This document shows, piece after piece, positions 1 through 7,000 of a DNA stretch of 10,811 nt. Position numbers and translations under genes: made by a program. The notes below the pieces were generated by a model that saw only the letters and a list, made by a program, of their open reading frames with translations, was not told the origin of the DNA and did no database searches. Positions within the stretch are counted from its first letter, which is position 1, and every line of letters begins with the position of its first letter. Origin of the DNA: Candidatus Dadabacteria bacterium (GTDB lineage Bacteria > Desulfobacterota_D > UBA1144 > Nemesobacterales > UBA2774). The DNA lies in assembly GCA_003229065.1 (NCBI GenBank), contig QIHJ01000319.1:1-10811 (forward strand), written 5' to 3'.

Positions 1-2
1 GA

Positions 3-266
3 GTTGCTGTAGGGTGCGATGGCGAGTTCGCTTATGTTCCTATTGATGATACGATTAATGTTGTGGATACAGCAACTTTTGAAGTGTCTACGATAGATCT
101 AACCTGTACGGACGGCAGGGACATAGTAATACTGTGTGAGCTGCCGCCACCACCGCCAGTCGTATCACAGATACCAACCCTTTCCGAGTGGGGTCTCATT
201 GCTATGGCGGGAATTTTAGGGATAATAGGGTTATTAGCTATCCGAAGAAGAAGGGCTACAGCTTAA
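3..266 (+). CDS. C-terminal part of a YVTN beta-propeller repeat protein with IPTL-CTERM sorting signal (5' end outside window)
   Basis: The frame is open from the first bases of the window, so this is the last 87 codons of a longer gene; the GTG at 63 is internal, not a start. The first visible residues (AYVPIDDTINVVDTATFEV) match the consensus of YVTN-type beta-propeller repeats (AYVTN..DNTVSVIDTATN). A short Asp/Cys-containing stretch, a run of five prolines and then the tail IPTLSEWGLIAMAG, a hydrophobic segment and a final RRRR cluster follow. That tripartite tail (IPTLxxWG motif, transmembrane helix, basic end) is the IPTL-CTERM sorting signal. In Gram-negative bacteria it is recognised by an exosortase-like enzyme and marks surface or exopolysaccharide-associated proteins. 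By inference the protein is exported, sorted and cleaved near the motif. The ligand of the propeller cannot be told from this fragment, and no sortase gene lies in the window. Confidence 0.85.
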   Translation, partial: VAVGCDGEFAYVPIDDTINVVDTATFEVSTIDLTCTDGRDIVILCELPPPPPVVSQIPTLSEWGLIAMAGILGIIGLLAIRRRRATA

Positions 267-610
267 TCTGAACTATCGGAAACAATAATAATTGAGTACA
301 CAAAAGGGGAGCAGTATAAGTTGTGTATAGTAAATAAAGAGCGTATCTTCCTCTCACAATCCAGACCCGATAGTAATAACTTTAGTCTTAATACAAAAGC
401 ATTAGCGTTTTCTTGGTATAAGTAAAAAGTATGGAGTAAAATCCATACCTAAGTCCACTGTATTATTTCCCACATAAGGTTTATATTTAGAGTTGGGTGA
501 TGGTTGAATTGATACTAATCAATTCCGCCTCGATATTAATTTCCGGCGTTAATTTGATAGATACTGCACTTTTATTATTAGATAGTATAATTTTGCCATC
601 ATCCTCCATA

Positions 611-660
611 GGGCGGGCCGGTGAAATCCGCTTTCACTGGCTTGCCCTTGTTTTTATTTA
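611..660 (+). terminator. Strong rho-independent terminator
   Basis: Arms 611-626 and 632-647 can form a 16-pair stem, including three G-U pairs, around the 5-nt loop TCCGC. The T-rich run TTGTTTTTATTT follows at once. The G-U pairs (615-643, 616-642, 620-638) pair only in RNA made from the + strand; in the other direction they become A-C mismatches. The terminator therefore serves rightward transcription. It sits 344 nt past the stop of the IPTL gene and 150 nt before the next gene, so it ends either a very long 3' leader or an unannotated RNA. Confidence 0.85.
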
Positions 661-711
661 AACCCTGTCTCGGTCTTTATTTAAATCCTGTTGTGGTTTT
701 TTAATCCCTGT
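653..711 (+). repeat. Three imperfect tandem repeats, core TTTATTTAAAYCCTGT
   Basis: Copy 1 (653-668) and copy 2 (676-691) match at 15 of 16 positions and are 23 bp apart. A degenerate third copy (697-711, TTTTTTAATCCCTGT) follows about 20 bp later. The array begins inside the T-tract of the preceding terminator and ends about 100 bp before the ATG at 811. It could be a regulator site for that gene or decayed short repeats. No role can be assigned. Confidence 0.5.
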
Positions 712-771
712 TCTGCATCTTACTGCGGCATCCCTCATCTAAATTTTCTGTGAGTACAATCAATATTCTCG

Positions 772-780
772 TGCTACACT
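772..780 (+). promoter_or_regulatory. Possible extended -10 element upstream of the gene at 811
   Basis: TGCTACACT fits an extended -10 element (TGn followed by a TATAAT-like hexamer, TACACT at 775-780). No good -35 hexamer is present 16-18 bp upstream, and the implied leader would be only about 25 nt. This is a weak call. Confidence 0.25.
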
Positions 781-810
781 TTTACTTATTAAACAGGAGG
801 CGCTGCATAA

Positions 811-1749
811 ATGAATATAAAAGCTATATTATGGATTTCCGTCTTTATTCTTTTGATATCTCCTCTGTTCATGAATTTTGGGGCATATGGGGAAACTCAG
901 ATAATTCGCATCACACCGGACTCACCCGAGTTTAAAAGCTACTGGAACGCCGGAAAAGCCGAGATCACAAGCTATAAGCTCGAGCAGGCACGCTACGGGG
1001 AGATCCACAGCGGCTATTCGGTTCTGGTATTCGTTACCGAGGATTTCTCTAAAGAAAAACAGGTCAAGTTAGATCGGCCCGGACAAGGGGGAGACGATAA
1101 AGTCAGAATCCTGAAGCTAAATAGGATAAAGAAGTTCGATACCGGTATATACCGGTACTCGATGATGGATTCGGTTTTTACCCCTCTTGATATAAACGAG
1201 TACCCGAACACGCTCAAGCTCTCCTCCTCGTCACAGGAATGGTGCGGCAATACCTTCATTCAGGTTAACCTCAGGGACGGGGGGTTTAAGGTGGAGAGTT
1301 TTTCGTATTTTGAGTCCGAAGGAGACACAACGTTTGATCTTGAAGATGCGTTCTTAGAGGACGAGCTCTGGACCCGTATAAGGATTGACCCGGACAGTCT
1401 CCCTGTGGGGAAGATAAAAATTATCCCCGCCGCCATGGCCTCCCGGCTCACACATCAAGAACTCGCCGTTGAGGCCGCAGAGGCTTCGCTCGGCAGGAAT
1501 ACGGACGATCCTTCTTCGCTTATGGACTATAGAATTAAATATCCCGCCTCCGGCCGGTCAGTGTTAATAACTTTTAAAAAAGAGTTCCCTTACGGCATAG
1601 TCTCATGGGAGGAAACATACAAAAGCGGGTTTGGAGAGAACGCGCGCGAGCTTACAACAAAAGCGACTGTGGATAAAACCCTGATTAGTGATTACTGGAA
1701 TAAAAATAAACCCTTGGACCGCGTGCTCAGAGAAGAGCTCGGAATATAG
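811..1749 (+). CDS. Conserved secreted protein of unknown function (family sometimes mislabelled 'septum formation inhibitor Maf')
   Basis: This 312-residue protein starts at an ATG with a clear ribosome site, AGGAGG at 795-800. Residues 1-27 form a Sec signal peptide: one early Lys, a hydrophobic core, and a likely cut after AYG. There is no lipobox cysteine, so it is probably a soluble periplasmic or secreted protein. Recognisable conserved blocks are YWNAGKAEITSYKLEQARYGE (about residues 44-64), FVTEDFSKEKQVKLD, VRILKLNRIKKFDTGIY, SQEWCGNTF, SYFESEGD and LEDELWTRIRIDPDSLPVG. From memory these match a family found widely in Bacteroidetes that databases sometimes label 'septum formation inhibitor Maf'. 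The true Maf nucleotide pyrophosphatase fold and motifs are not visible, so I would not carry that name over. It stands alone, flanked by a gene-free region and a terminator. No catalytic motif is recognised, and its function is unknown. Confidence 0.85.
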   Translation: MNIKAILWISVFILLISPLFMNFGAYGETQIIRITPDSPEFKSYWNAGKAEITSYKLEQARYGEIHSGYSVLVFVTEDFSKEKQVKLDRPGQGGDDKVRILKLNRIKKFDTGIYRYSMMDSVFTPLDINEYPNTLKLSSSSQEWCGNTFIQVNLRDGGFKVESFSYFESEGDTTFDLEDAFLEDELWTRIRIDPDSLPVGKIKIIPAAMASRLTHQELAVEAAEASLGRNTDDPSSLMDYRIKYPASGRSVLITFKKEFPYGIVSWEETYKSGFGENARELTTKATVDKTLISDYWNKNKPLDRVLREELGI

Positions 1750-1770
1750 ATTTTGTTGTAGGGAAAAATT

Positions 1771-1794
1771 GAGCGGCTCCGGCAGGAGCCGCTC
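1771..1794 (-). terminator. Hairpin terminator between convergent genes, best suited to hsp20
   Basis: Perfect 10-bp stem GAGCGGCTCC (1771-1780) and GGAGCCGCTC (1785-1794) with the 4-nt loop GGCA. Read leftwards it is followed by AATTTTTCC, a proper U-tract for hsp20, whose stop lies 8 bp away. Read rightwards it is followed only by ATATAGCTTT, so termination of the gene at 811-1749 would be weaker. It probably serves both convergent genes. Confidence 0.75.
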
Positions 1795-1802
1795 ATATAG
1801 CT

Positions 1803-2231
1803 TTAGTTGACTTCTATGTTGATTTCTTTCGCTTTAGCTTCTTCTTTCTTTGCGAGCGTAATTTCCAATACCCCGTCTTTATAGCTTGCTTGAATGTTCC
1901 CCGGATCGACTTTGTCCGATAGCGTGAAGCTTCTCGTAAAGCTTCCGTAACTCCGCTCTACTCTCACGTAACTGTCTTTCTCAGTCTTCTCTTCGAACTT
2001 CTTTTCCCCTTTAAATGTAAGGGTGTTGTCGTTCACATCTATCTTGATATCTTCTTTATTGATGCCCGGAAGATCTGCCTTTAGCACATAGCTTCCCTCG
2101 GTCTCATAAACGTCGACGTTAGGGTGCCAGGTCCCTTCCTCAGGCTTTCCCGGACCGTCATCAAACCATCTTTCTAAATCCCCGTAAAAGGGTTTAAAGC
2201 TTCTAAACGGTTCCCAAACTTTAAGTCTCAT
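1803..2231 (-). CDS. Small heat-shock protein, Hsp20/alpha-crystallin family
   Basis: This 142-residue protein is of typical bacterial sHSP length. The N-terminal arm (1-35) is aromatic-rich (WEPFRSFKPFYGDLERWF). The alpha-crystallin domain spans about 36-130, with the conserved PNVDVYETEGSYVLKADLPG start, ERSYGSFTRSFTL in the middle and the signature A-x-x-x-x-G-V-L at A115-L122 (ASYKDGVL). The C-terminal tail ends EINIEVN, and its I-N-I matches the I-x-I motif that locks sHSP oligomers together. By family knowledge it is an ATP-independent cytoplasmic holdase that keeps unfolding proteins soluble under stress. The start is fixed by AGGAGG at 2241-2246, 9 nt before the ATG. The gene diverges from the cupin gene and ends at a shared hairpin. 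I see no CIRCE element; any heat control would have to come from an alternative sigma factor or another regulator. Confidence 0.95.
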   Translation of the reverse strand: MRLKVWEPFRSFKPFYGDLERWFDDGPGKPEEGTWHPNVDVYETEGSYVLKADLPGINKEDIKIDVNDNTLTFKGEKKFEEKTEKDSYVRVERSYGSFTRSFTLSDKVDPGNIQASYKDGVLEITLAKKEEAKAKEINIEVN

Positions 2232-2273
2232 TTGCTATTACCTCCTGTTGTCATATTTTATCGTTACACTTTC

Positions 2274-2301
2274 AAATTAATCACGTTTCGGTGTTGTTCA
2301 A
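2274..2301 (-). promoter_or_regulatory. Candidate hsp20 promoter
   Basis: On the leftward strand, TTGAAC (complement of 2296-2301) is separated by 16 bp from TAATTT (complement of 2274-2279). The -35 could also be read as the CTTGAA start of a heat-shock sigma-32 site, but no CCCCAT-like -10 follows. A TAAAAT nearer the gene is an alternative -10. This is a moderate to weak call. Confidence 0.3.
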
Positions 2302-2336
2302 GAGGCGATTTTTAAAGTTACCCCAAATGAGGTTAA

Positions 2337-2342
2337 TATAAT
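2337..2342 (+). promoter_or_regulatory. TATAAT -10 box overlapping the upstream ATG of the cupin gene
   Basis: A perfect TATAAT lies at 2337-2342, with no good -35 at the correct distance. If it is the real -10, transcription starts near 2349, inside the longest reading frame, and the first usable start is the ATG at 2368. That start has its own ribosome site, GGAGG at 2357-2361. Confidence 0.35.
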
Positions 2343-2367
2343 GAATCCGTTATTTTGGAGGCCCGAG

Positions 2368-2874
2368 ATGATAACTGCAGAGAGGATTATCAAGTTGTAC
2401 AATATGAAGCTCCTGCCCGAAGAAGGCGGATACTTTACAGAGACCTACCGCTCGAGCGAGCTTATAGACAGCTCCTCCCTCCACCAGCGCTACGGCAAAG
2501 ACAAAGTGCACAGCACGGCGATATTTTATCTCCTGACACCCGACACCCAGTCCTATATGCACAGGGTCAATACCGATGAGATTTTCCACTTCTATCTCGG
2601 AGACCCGGTTCAAATGGTTCAGCTCTTTCCAGAGGGGAGCGGCAAGGTCCTTTTTCTGGGACAAGACCTTCAGGTAGGGCAGTATGTCCAGGTAGTGGTT
2701 CCCGCCGGTGTTTGGCAGGGGGCCTATTTGCTCGAAGGCGGGAATTTCGCCCTTATGGGCACCACGGTCGCTCCGGGCTTTGATTTCTCAGACCATGAGC
2801 TCGCCGAAAGGCAGACGCTCCTTGATTTATGCCCGAGCCACCGGGATATGATTTTAAGGCTCACACCTGAATAA
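2368..2874 (+). CDS. Cupin domain protein of the DUF985 (Yml079w-like) family
   Basis: From the ATG at 2368 this is a 168-residue single-domain cupin. It begins MITAERIIKLYNMKLLPEEGGYF, the usual opening of DUF985 proteins, followed by TETYRSSE, STAIFYLLTPDTQSYMHRVNTDEIFHFYLGDP and VPAGVWQGAYL, then a C-terminal TTVAPGFDFSDHELAER block. The His in SYMHRV and the acidic residue in TDEIFHF lie at the usual cupin ligand positions. The family is structurally known but poorly characterised; a sugar- or small-molecule-binding role is only suggested. The frame also has an ATG at 2341 with GAGG at 2329-2332, which would add nine residues. I prefer 2368 because GGAGG lies 6 nt upstream, the family start fits, and a TATAAT overlaps 2341. 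The gene diverges from hsp20 and converges on surA with a 46-bp gap. Confidence 0.88.
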   Translation: MITAERIIKLYNMKLLPEEGGYFTETYRSSELIDSSSLHQRYGKDKVHSTAIFYLLTPDTQSYMHRVNTDEIFHFYLGDPVQMVQLFPEGSGKVLFLGQDLQVGQYVQVVVPAGVWQGAYLLEGGNFALMGTTVAPGFDFSDHELAERQTLLDLCPSHRDMILRLTPE

Positions 2875-2920
2875 TTGTTTGTATGATGACGTAAAGGAGA
2901 TTTTTTTAGTATAAAGAGTA

Positions 2921-3898
2921 CTAATATTTATTCTCTATATAAGCGTTTTCTCTCATAGTCTCAAGCCAGGTCTTGAGCTGATTCTGGGCCTTTTCTCTCA
3001 TCAGAGTTTCTCTGATTTCATCTTTGGTAGAGTCCTCTATTGCGACAAGCTCGGCGTCAGAGCCGGTATAGTAATCAGGCTCTGATCTTTCCAATACTTT
3101 TATTATGTGGTATCCGGCAGGAGACTCAACGGGGCCTGTTATGCTGCCGACCGGCGTTGCGACTACGGCATACTCCATACTATCTATCAAATCACCTTTT
3201 TTAAAGTAACCCAGGTCCCCTCCGTTGTCAGCCGATGATTCGTCGTCTGAGAACTTCTCGGCCAGGTTATCGAAATCTTCGCCCGATTTCGCAAGGTCGG
3301 CCACTTGCTCTGCTACCTCTCTGGCATCCTGTGTTTTATACGATATCATTATATGCGCTATCCTTACTTTCTCCTCCTCCAGCGCCGCTCCGCTTGAACC
3401 GCTACCCAGATAGTTACGCTCGTAGTATCTTCTTATTTCATCATCGGTAACCACGATTTTATTCTTGAGCTGTGACTCAAGGAGCTTGTTGCCTAAAGTC
3501 TGTACCCTCCACTGTTCCCTAAATCCCTCGGGAGTTAGTCCCTGTTTTTTTAGCACGTCCGCCATCTGCTCGTCGTTCAGGTTGTATCTTTGCCTGACCC
3601 CTTCAATACTTGCATCAAGCTCTGCCTCCGAAACCGTTATACCCCGTTTTTCAGCTTCCTGCTCAAAAAGCTTCTGCTCGATCATTTTATCGAGCAGCTC
3701 CCTTTCGTTTAAAGTCTGTGTAGAGGTCGGGTTCAAGCTAAGGGCCATTTCCGTCAGTTCCGATAACGTAATTACATCTTCGTTTACTACCGCTACAACT
3801 CTGTCCACCACTTCCTGCGCCATAACGGACGGCAGCGAAAATGAAACAACCAGTATCAGTGCAAAGGTTTTAGTAATTAATGCCGGTATTGTATTCAT
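2921..3898 (-). CDS. surA: SurA-type periplasmic chaperone with one parvulin peptidyl-prolyl isomerase domain
   Basis: The protein has 325 residues. Residues 1-27 are a Sec signal peptide ending VMA, cut before QEVVDRVVAVVNEDVIT, the characteristic opening of the SurA N-terminal domain. The helical chaperone region covers about 28-160 and contains MIEQKLFEQEAEKRGI and a Pro/Gly-containing EGFREQW segment. A single parvulin (PpiC-type) domain follows at about 177-272, with VRIAHIMISY, the FDNLAEKFSDD stretch, NGGDLGYFKKGD and SPAGYHIIKVLER. E. coli SurA has two parvulin domains and 428 residues, so this is a shorter one-domain form; PrsA/PpiC-like naming is an alternative. By family knowledge it helps outer-membrane proteins fold in the periplasm. 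GGGAGA (complement of 3908-3913) lies 9 nt before the ATG. It is last in the leuB-mfd-surA cluster and probably also has its own promoter. Confidence 0.9.
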   Translation of the reverse strand: MNTIPALITKTFALILVVSFSLPSVMAQEVVDRVVAVVNEDVITLSELTEMALSLNPTSTQTLNERELLDKMIEQKLFEQEAEKRGITVSEAELDASIEGVRQRYNLNDEQMADVLKKQGLTPEGFREQWRVQTLGNKLLESQLKNKIVVTDDEIRRYYERNYLGSGSSGAALEEEKVRIAHIMISYKTQDAREVAEQVADLAKSGEDFDNLAEKFSDDESSADNGGDLGYFKKGDLIDSMEYAVVATPVGSITGPVESPAGYHIIKVLERSEPDYYTGSDAELVAIEDSTKDEIRETLMREKAQNQLKTWLETMRENAYIENKY

Positions 3899-3960
3899 TA
3901 TTATCTATCTCCCGTTTAAATAAATCTCGATATCCCGGTTTTATATTTCAGTATCCAATA

Positions 3961-3989
3961 ATTATAAGGGATAGTCCGATAACTTCCAG
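3961..3989 (-). promoter_or_regulatory. Candidate surA promoter in the mfd-surA gap
   Basis: On the leftward strand, CTGGAA (complement of 3984-3989) is followed after exactly 17 bp by a perfect TATAAT (complement of 3961-3966). Transcription would start near 3954, leaving a leader of about 55 nt. The -35 matches only 3 of 6 positions. It would let surA be expressed independently of mfd across the 129-bp gap. Confidence 0.45.
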
Positions 3990-4027
3990 CCTCGTCATTT
4001 CTTAACCCGAATTAATACCCTTTAAAA

Positions 4028-7000
4028 TTATGCTTTGGGCTCCTTTCCCTTCTTGGCCAGATATTGCAGTATGTTCTTTATATCGCCTATATAGGGCTTG
4101 TCTTCAAGATAGATCTCCATCTTGCCTTCGGGTGGAAACACTTTATACAACTCCGACTCTGCCAGGAATTTTATGGAAACTTTCTTTTTCCCTATCTCGG
4201 CTTTTTCCACGCCGAGTTTCTTCAAATATATTTTAAGCTCTATTAGCTCGATAAGATTAGACACCTGTTCCGGGGTTTTTCCGAACCGGTCTTGAAGCTC
4301 GGCTTTAAGGGTACTCAGTTCCTTATTTGAGGTACATGTCGACAACCTCTTATAGAAGAGCAGCCTCTCACTGTCGCTTGGTATATAGTCGTCAGGTATG
4401 AAAGCTGGCAGGCTCACCGATATGTCGGGCTCGACGTCTTCCCGGCCTATTTTGCCTTCCAGCCTTCTGACCGCGCCTTCGAGCATATCCAGATATAGCT
4501 CGAGTCCAACGTCTGCTATGTGGCCGGACTGCTCGTTTCCGAACAGGTGCCCGGCCCCCCGTATTTCCAGATCGGTAAGGGCGAGCCTATACCCTGATCC
4601 GAGCTCCTTTAATTGAGAGATTGCCTTTAATCTTCTGCGTGCGTCCTGGGTAATAGCTCTCTTGCCCGGTATGAGTAAATAGGCATAAGCCTTTCTATTA
4701 GAGCGTCCCACCCTGCCCCTGAGCTGATACAGGTCCGCAAGCCCGAAGGTGTGGGCGTCGTCAATTATAATTGTGTTAGCTCTTGGAATATCAAGCCCCG
4801 ATTCCACAATCGCGGTACTCACCAGTATATCCGCCTCGGCGCGTATGAATCTCGAGATCGCCTCTTCAAGCAGCCTCTCTCTCATCCGCCCATGTGTCAC
4901 TTCAATCCTTGCCTCGGGTACGAGCTTGCTTATTCTCTCTGCCACGCGGTGAATATCCTGTATACGGTTATGTATGAAAAATACACTGCCGCCGCGCGCA
5001 AGCTCTCTCTCGATAGCATCGGTTATGATCTTTTGCTCTGGATGATGAACGTATGTTTCTATCGATTGCCTTCCGAGAGGCGGGGTATTTATAAGGCTTA
5101 TGTCGCGTATCTTCGCAAGCGAGAGCTGAAGCGTTCTGGGAATGGGAGTCGCGCTCATAGAAACAGTGTCTACGGCTTCTTTTAATTTCTTGAGCTTTTC
5201 CTTTTGAGTGACGCCGAAGCGGTGCTCTTCGTCTACTATTACGAGCCCCAGGTCTTTAAAAGCGATCTTATCGCTAAGGAGCTTATGTGTTCCGATTATT
5301 ATGTCTATTTTCCCGGCTTTCAAATTAGTTAGTATTTCTTTTTCCTGCTTTACCGTGCGAAATCGCGAAAGCACCTCGACCGTGAGTGGATAACCCGAGA
5401 GCCTTTCGAGGGAAGTTTTGTAGTGCTGATGCGCGAGAAGTGTCGTAGGGACCAGAAACGCTACCTGCTTTCCGTCTGCCGCCGCCCTGAACGCCGCTCT
5501 CAGAGCTACTTCCGTTTTACCAAAACCCACGTCGCCGCAAATCAGTCTGTCCATGGGCGAGGGTTTTTCCATATCGGACAAAACGTCTTCAATCGCAGCC
5601 TCCTGGTCAGGAGTCTCATCATACGGGAACTCGAGCTCAAACTCAGAGAACATCTCGTCCCTTGGTGAAAATCCAAATCCCTTGAGGGCTTTTCTCCGTG
5701 CATAGAGCATCAAGAGCTCTCTCGCCACAGACTCGACAGCCCTTCTTACCTTCCTTACTCTTTTGCCCCAGCTCTCTTGTCCTAGCTTGTCTACTTTCGG
5801 GGCCTTCCCGTCCCCGACGTAGCGCTGTACCAGCTTGAGCTTGTCTATCGGCACATATATCTTATCGCCTCCAGAGTACTCGCACTGAATAAAGTCCCCT
5901 TCGGCTTCGCCGATTTTAAGCCTCTTCAGATTTCTGAATATCCCGATACCGAAATCCGCATGCACTATATAATCACCCGGTTTGAGATCGCTGAACGAGG
6001 TTATAAATGCAGACGGGACGTCTTTTGATTTAGTATATGAGGCCCTCCGCCGTTTCTCGCCGAATATGTCCTTTTCAGAGAGTATTTCAAGCTTTGCTTC
6101 ATAGAACTTGAAACTGCCCGAAAGCCCTCCCGTATAAATCTCTAAGTCCTGAATCCCCCTCTCCTTTAAAAGCGCCCTCATCTTATCACTTTCATTCTCC
6201 GTATTAAAAGCGAGATGAAGTGTAATTCCTTCATTTTTGCACCCTTCATACTCTTCAACAAGCGCATCCAGCGGTGATTCAGTTTCCATGGCGGTTTTGA
6301 GTGATACGGGCTCTGTTTGAAACCGTGCCGCGCTTTGTTTTTCCCCGCCTACATCAAGCTCGCTCAGGCTAATACGGCTGTAATCCGACATATGCTCATC
6401 TACTTCTTTCTTGGTAAGGTAAAGCTCAGCGGTGTCGGGCCATATCTTAAGATGTTTTCTGAGCAGCGCCCCCGTATCGGACAGGGAAGCTTCAAACGCG
6501 CCCGCCGCACTTGAAATCTCCAGCGGCTCATCGTAAACGACGACAGTATTTTCAGCCAGGTAATCCCATAAAGTGCTCAATTTTTTGTAGAACGCGGGCA
6601 GTAGCCATTCAATATTCAAGAACCTGTCCCCGCGCTCTATCTCTTCTAGTACCGAGAGTTTATTTCTTGCTGTTACTTCGTTCGCTCCGGCTTTAATTCT
6701 GAGATATTTTACAGCCCGTCCTACAACTTCGGGGGTCATAATAATTTCACTCGCCGGAAGAACGAGCGCCGTCTCTATTTTCTCTTTAGACTTCTGGTCT
6801 TCCGAGCTAAATTCTCTTATAGAGCCGATTTCGTCTCCCCAAAATTCTATTCTGAGCGGATTGTCCCTACCCGGGCTGAATATATCCACGATCGAGCCCC
6901 TGGTCGCTATTTCCCCACTCTGCTGCACAAAATCGGTCTCTCTGTAGCCAAGAGACCTTAGCTTCACCAAAAACTCATCTCTCAGTATCGGATCGCCTCT

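Larger units (their letters stand above)
267..810. other. Gene-free region of about 540 bp with terminator, short repeats and weak promoter-like sites
   Basis: I find no convincing coding sequence here on either strand; the short frame starting at 750 is out of frame with the well-supported gene at 811. The DNA is AT-rich. It contains an 8-bp inverted repeat (GAATTGAT at 506-513, ATCAATTC at 518-525) and a possible promoter (TTGGTA 413-418, 18-bp spacer, TAAAAT 437-442). A second isolated TATAAT lies at 586-591. A strong terminator (611-660) and three AT-rich direct repeats (653-711) follow. The layout is compatible with a long 3' untranslated region of the IPTL gene, or with a separate small RNA of up to about 200 nt ending at the terminator. 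Sequence alone does not decide between them. Confidence 0.5.

Noticed and set aside
429..448. 7-bp inverted repeat GTATGGA/TCCATAC
   Set aside because: The stem is short and AT-rich with no T-tract after it, so it is not a terminator; such repeats are expected by chance in AT-rich DNA.
2232..2340. Search for CIRCE or sigma-32 control upstream of hsp20
   Set aside because: No TTAGCACTC-type inverted repeat and no CCCCAT-like -10 after the CTTGAA element, so heat control cannot be claimed.
2901..2924. T7 run and 6-bp hairpin TTAGTA/TACTAA between the cupin and surA genes, possible terminator
   Set aside because: No stem precedes the T run, and the hairpin after it is weak. Leftwards the hairpin is followed by A residues. 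It does not fit an intrinsic terminator in either direction.
3465..3923. 152-codon rightward open frame opposite surA
   Set aside because: Ser/Cys/Phe-rich translation typical of the reverse complement of a real gene, with no ribosome site; surA is well supported.
3948..3998. Leftward 16-codon frame (MTRLEVIGLSLIIIGY) in the mfd-surA gap, possible leader peptide
   Set aside because: It has no ribosome site and overlaps the candidate surA promoter itself, so it would not be on the surA transcript. Chance is the simpler explanation.
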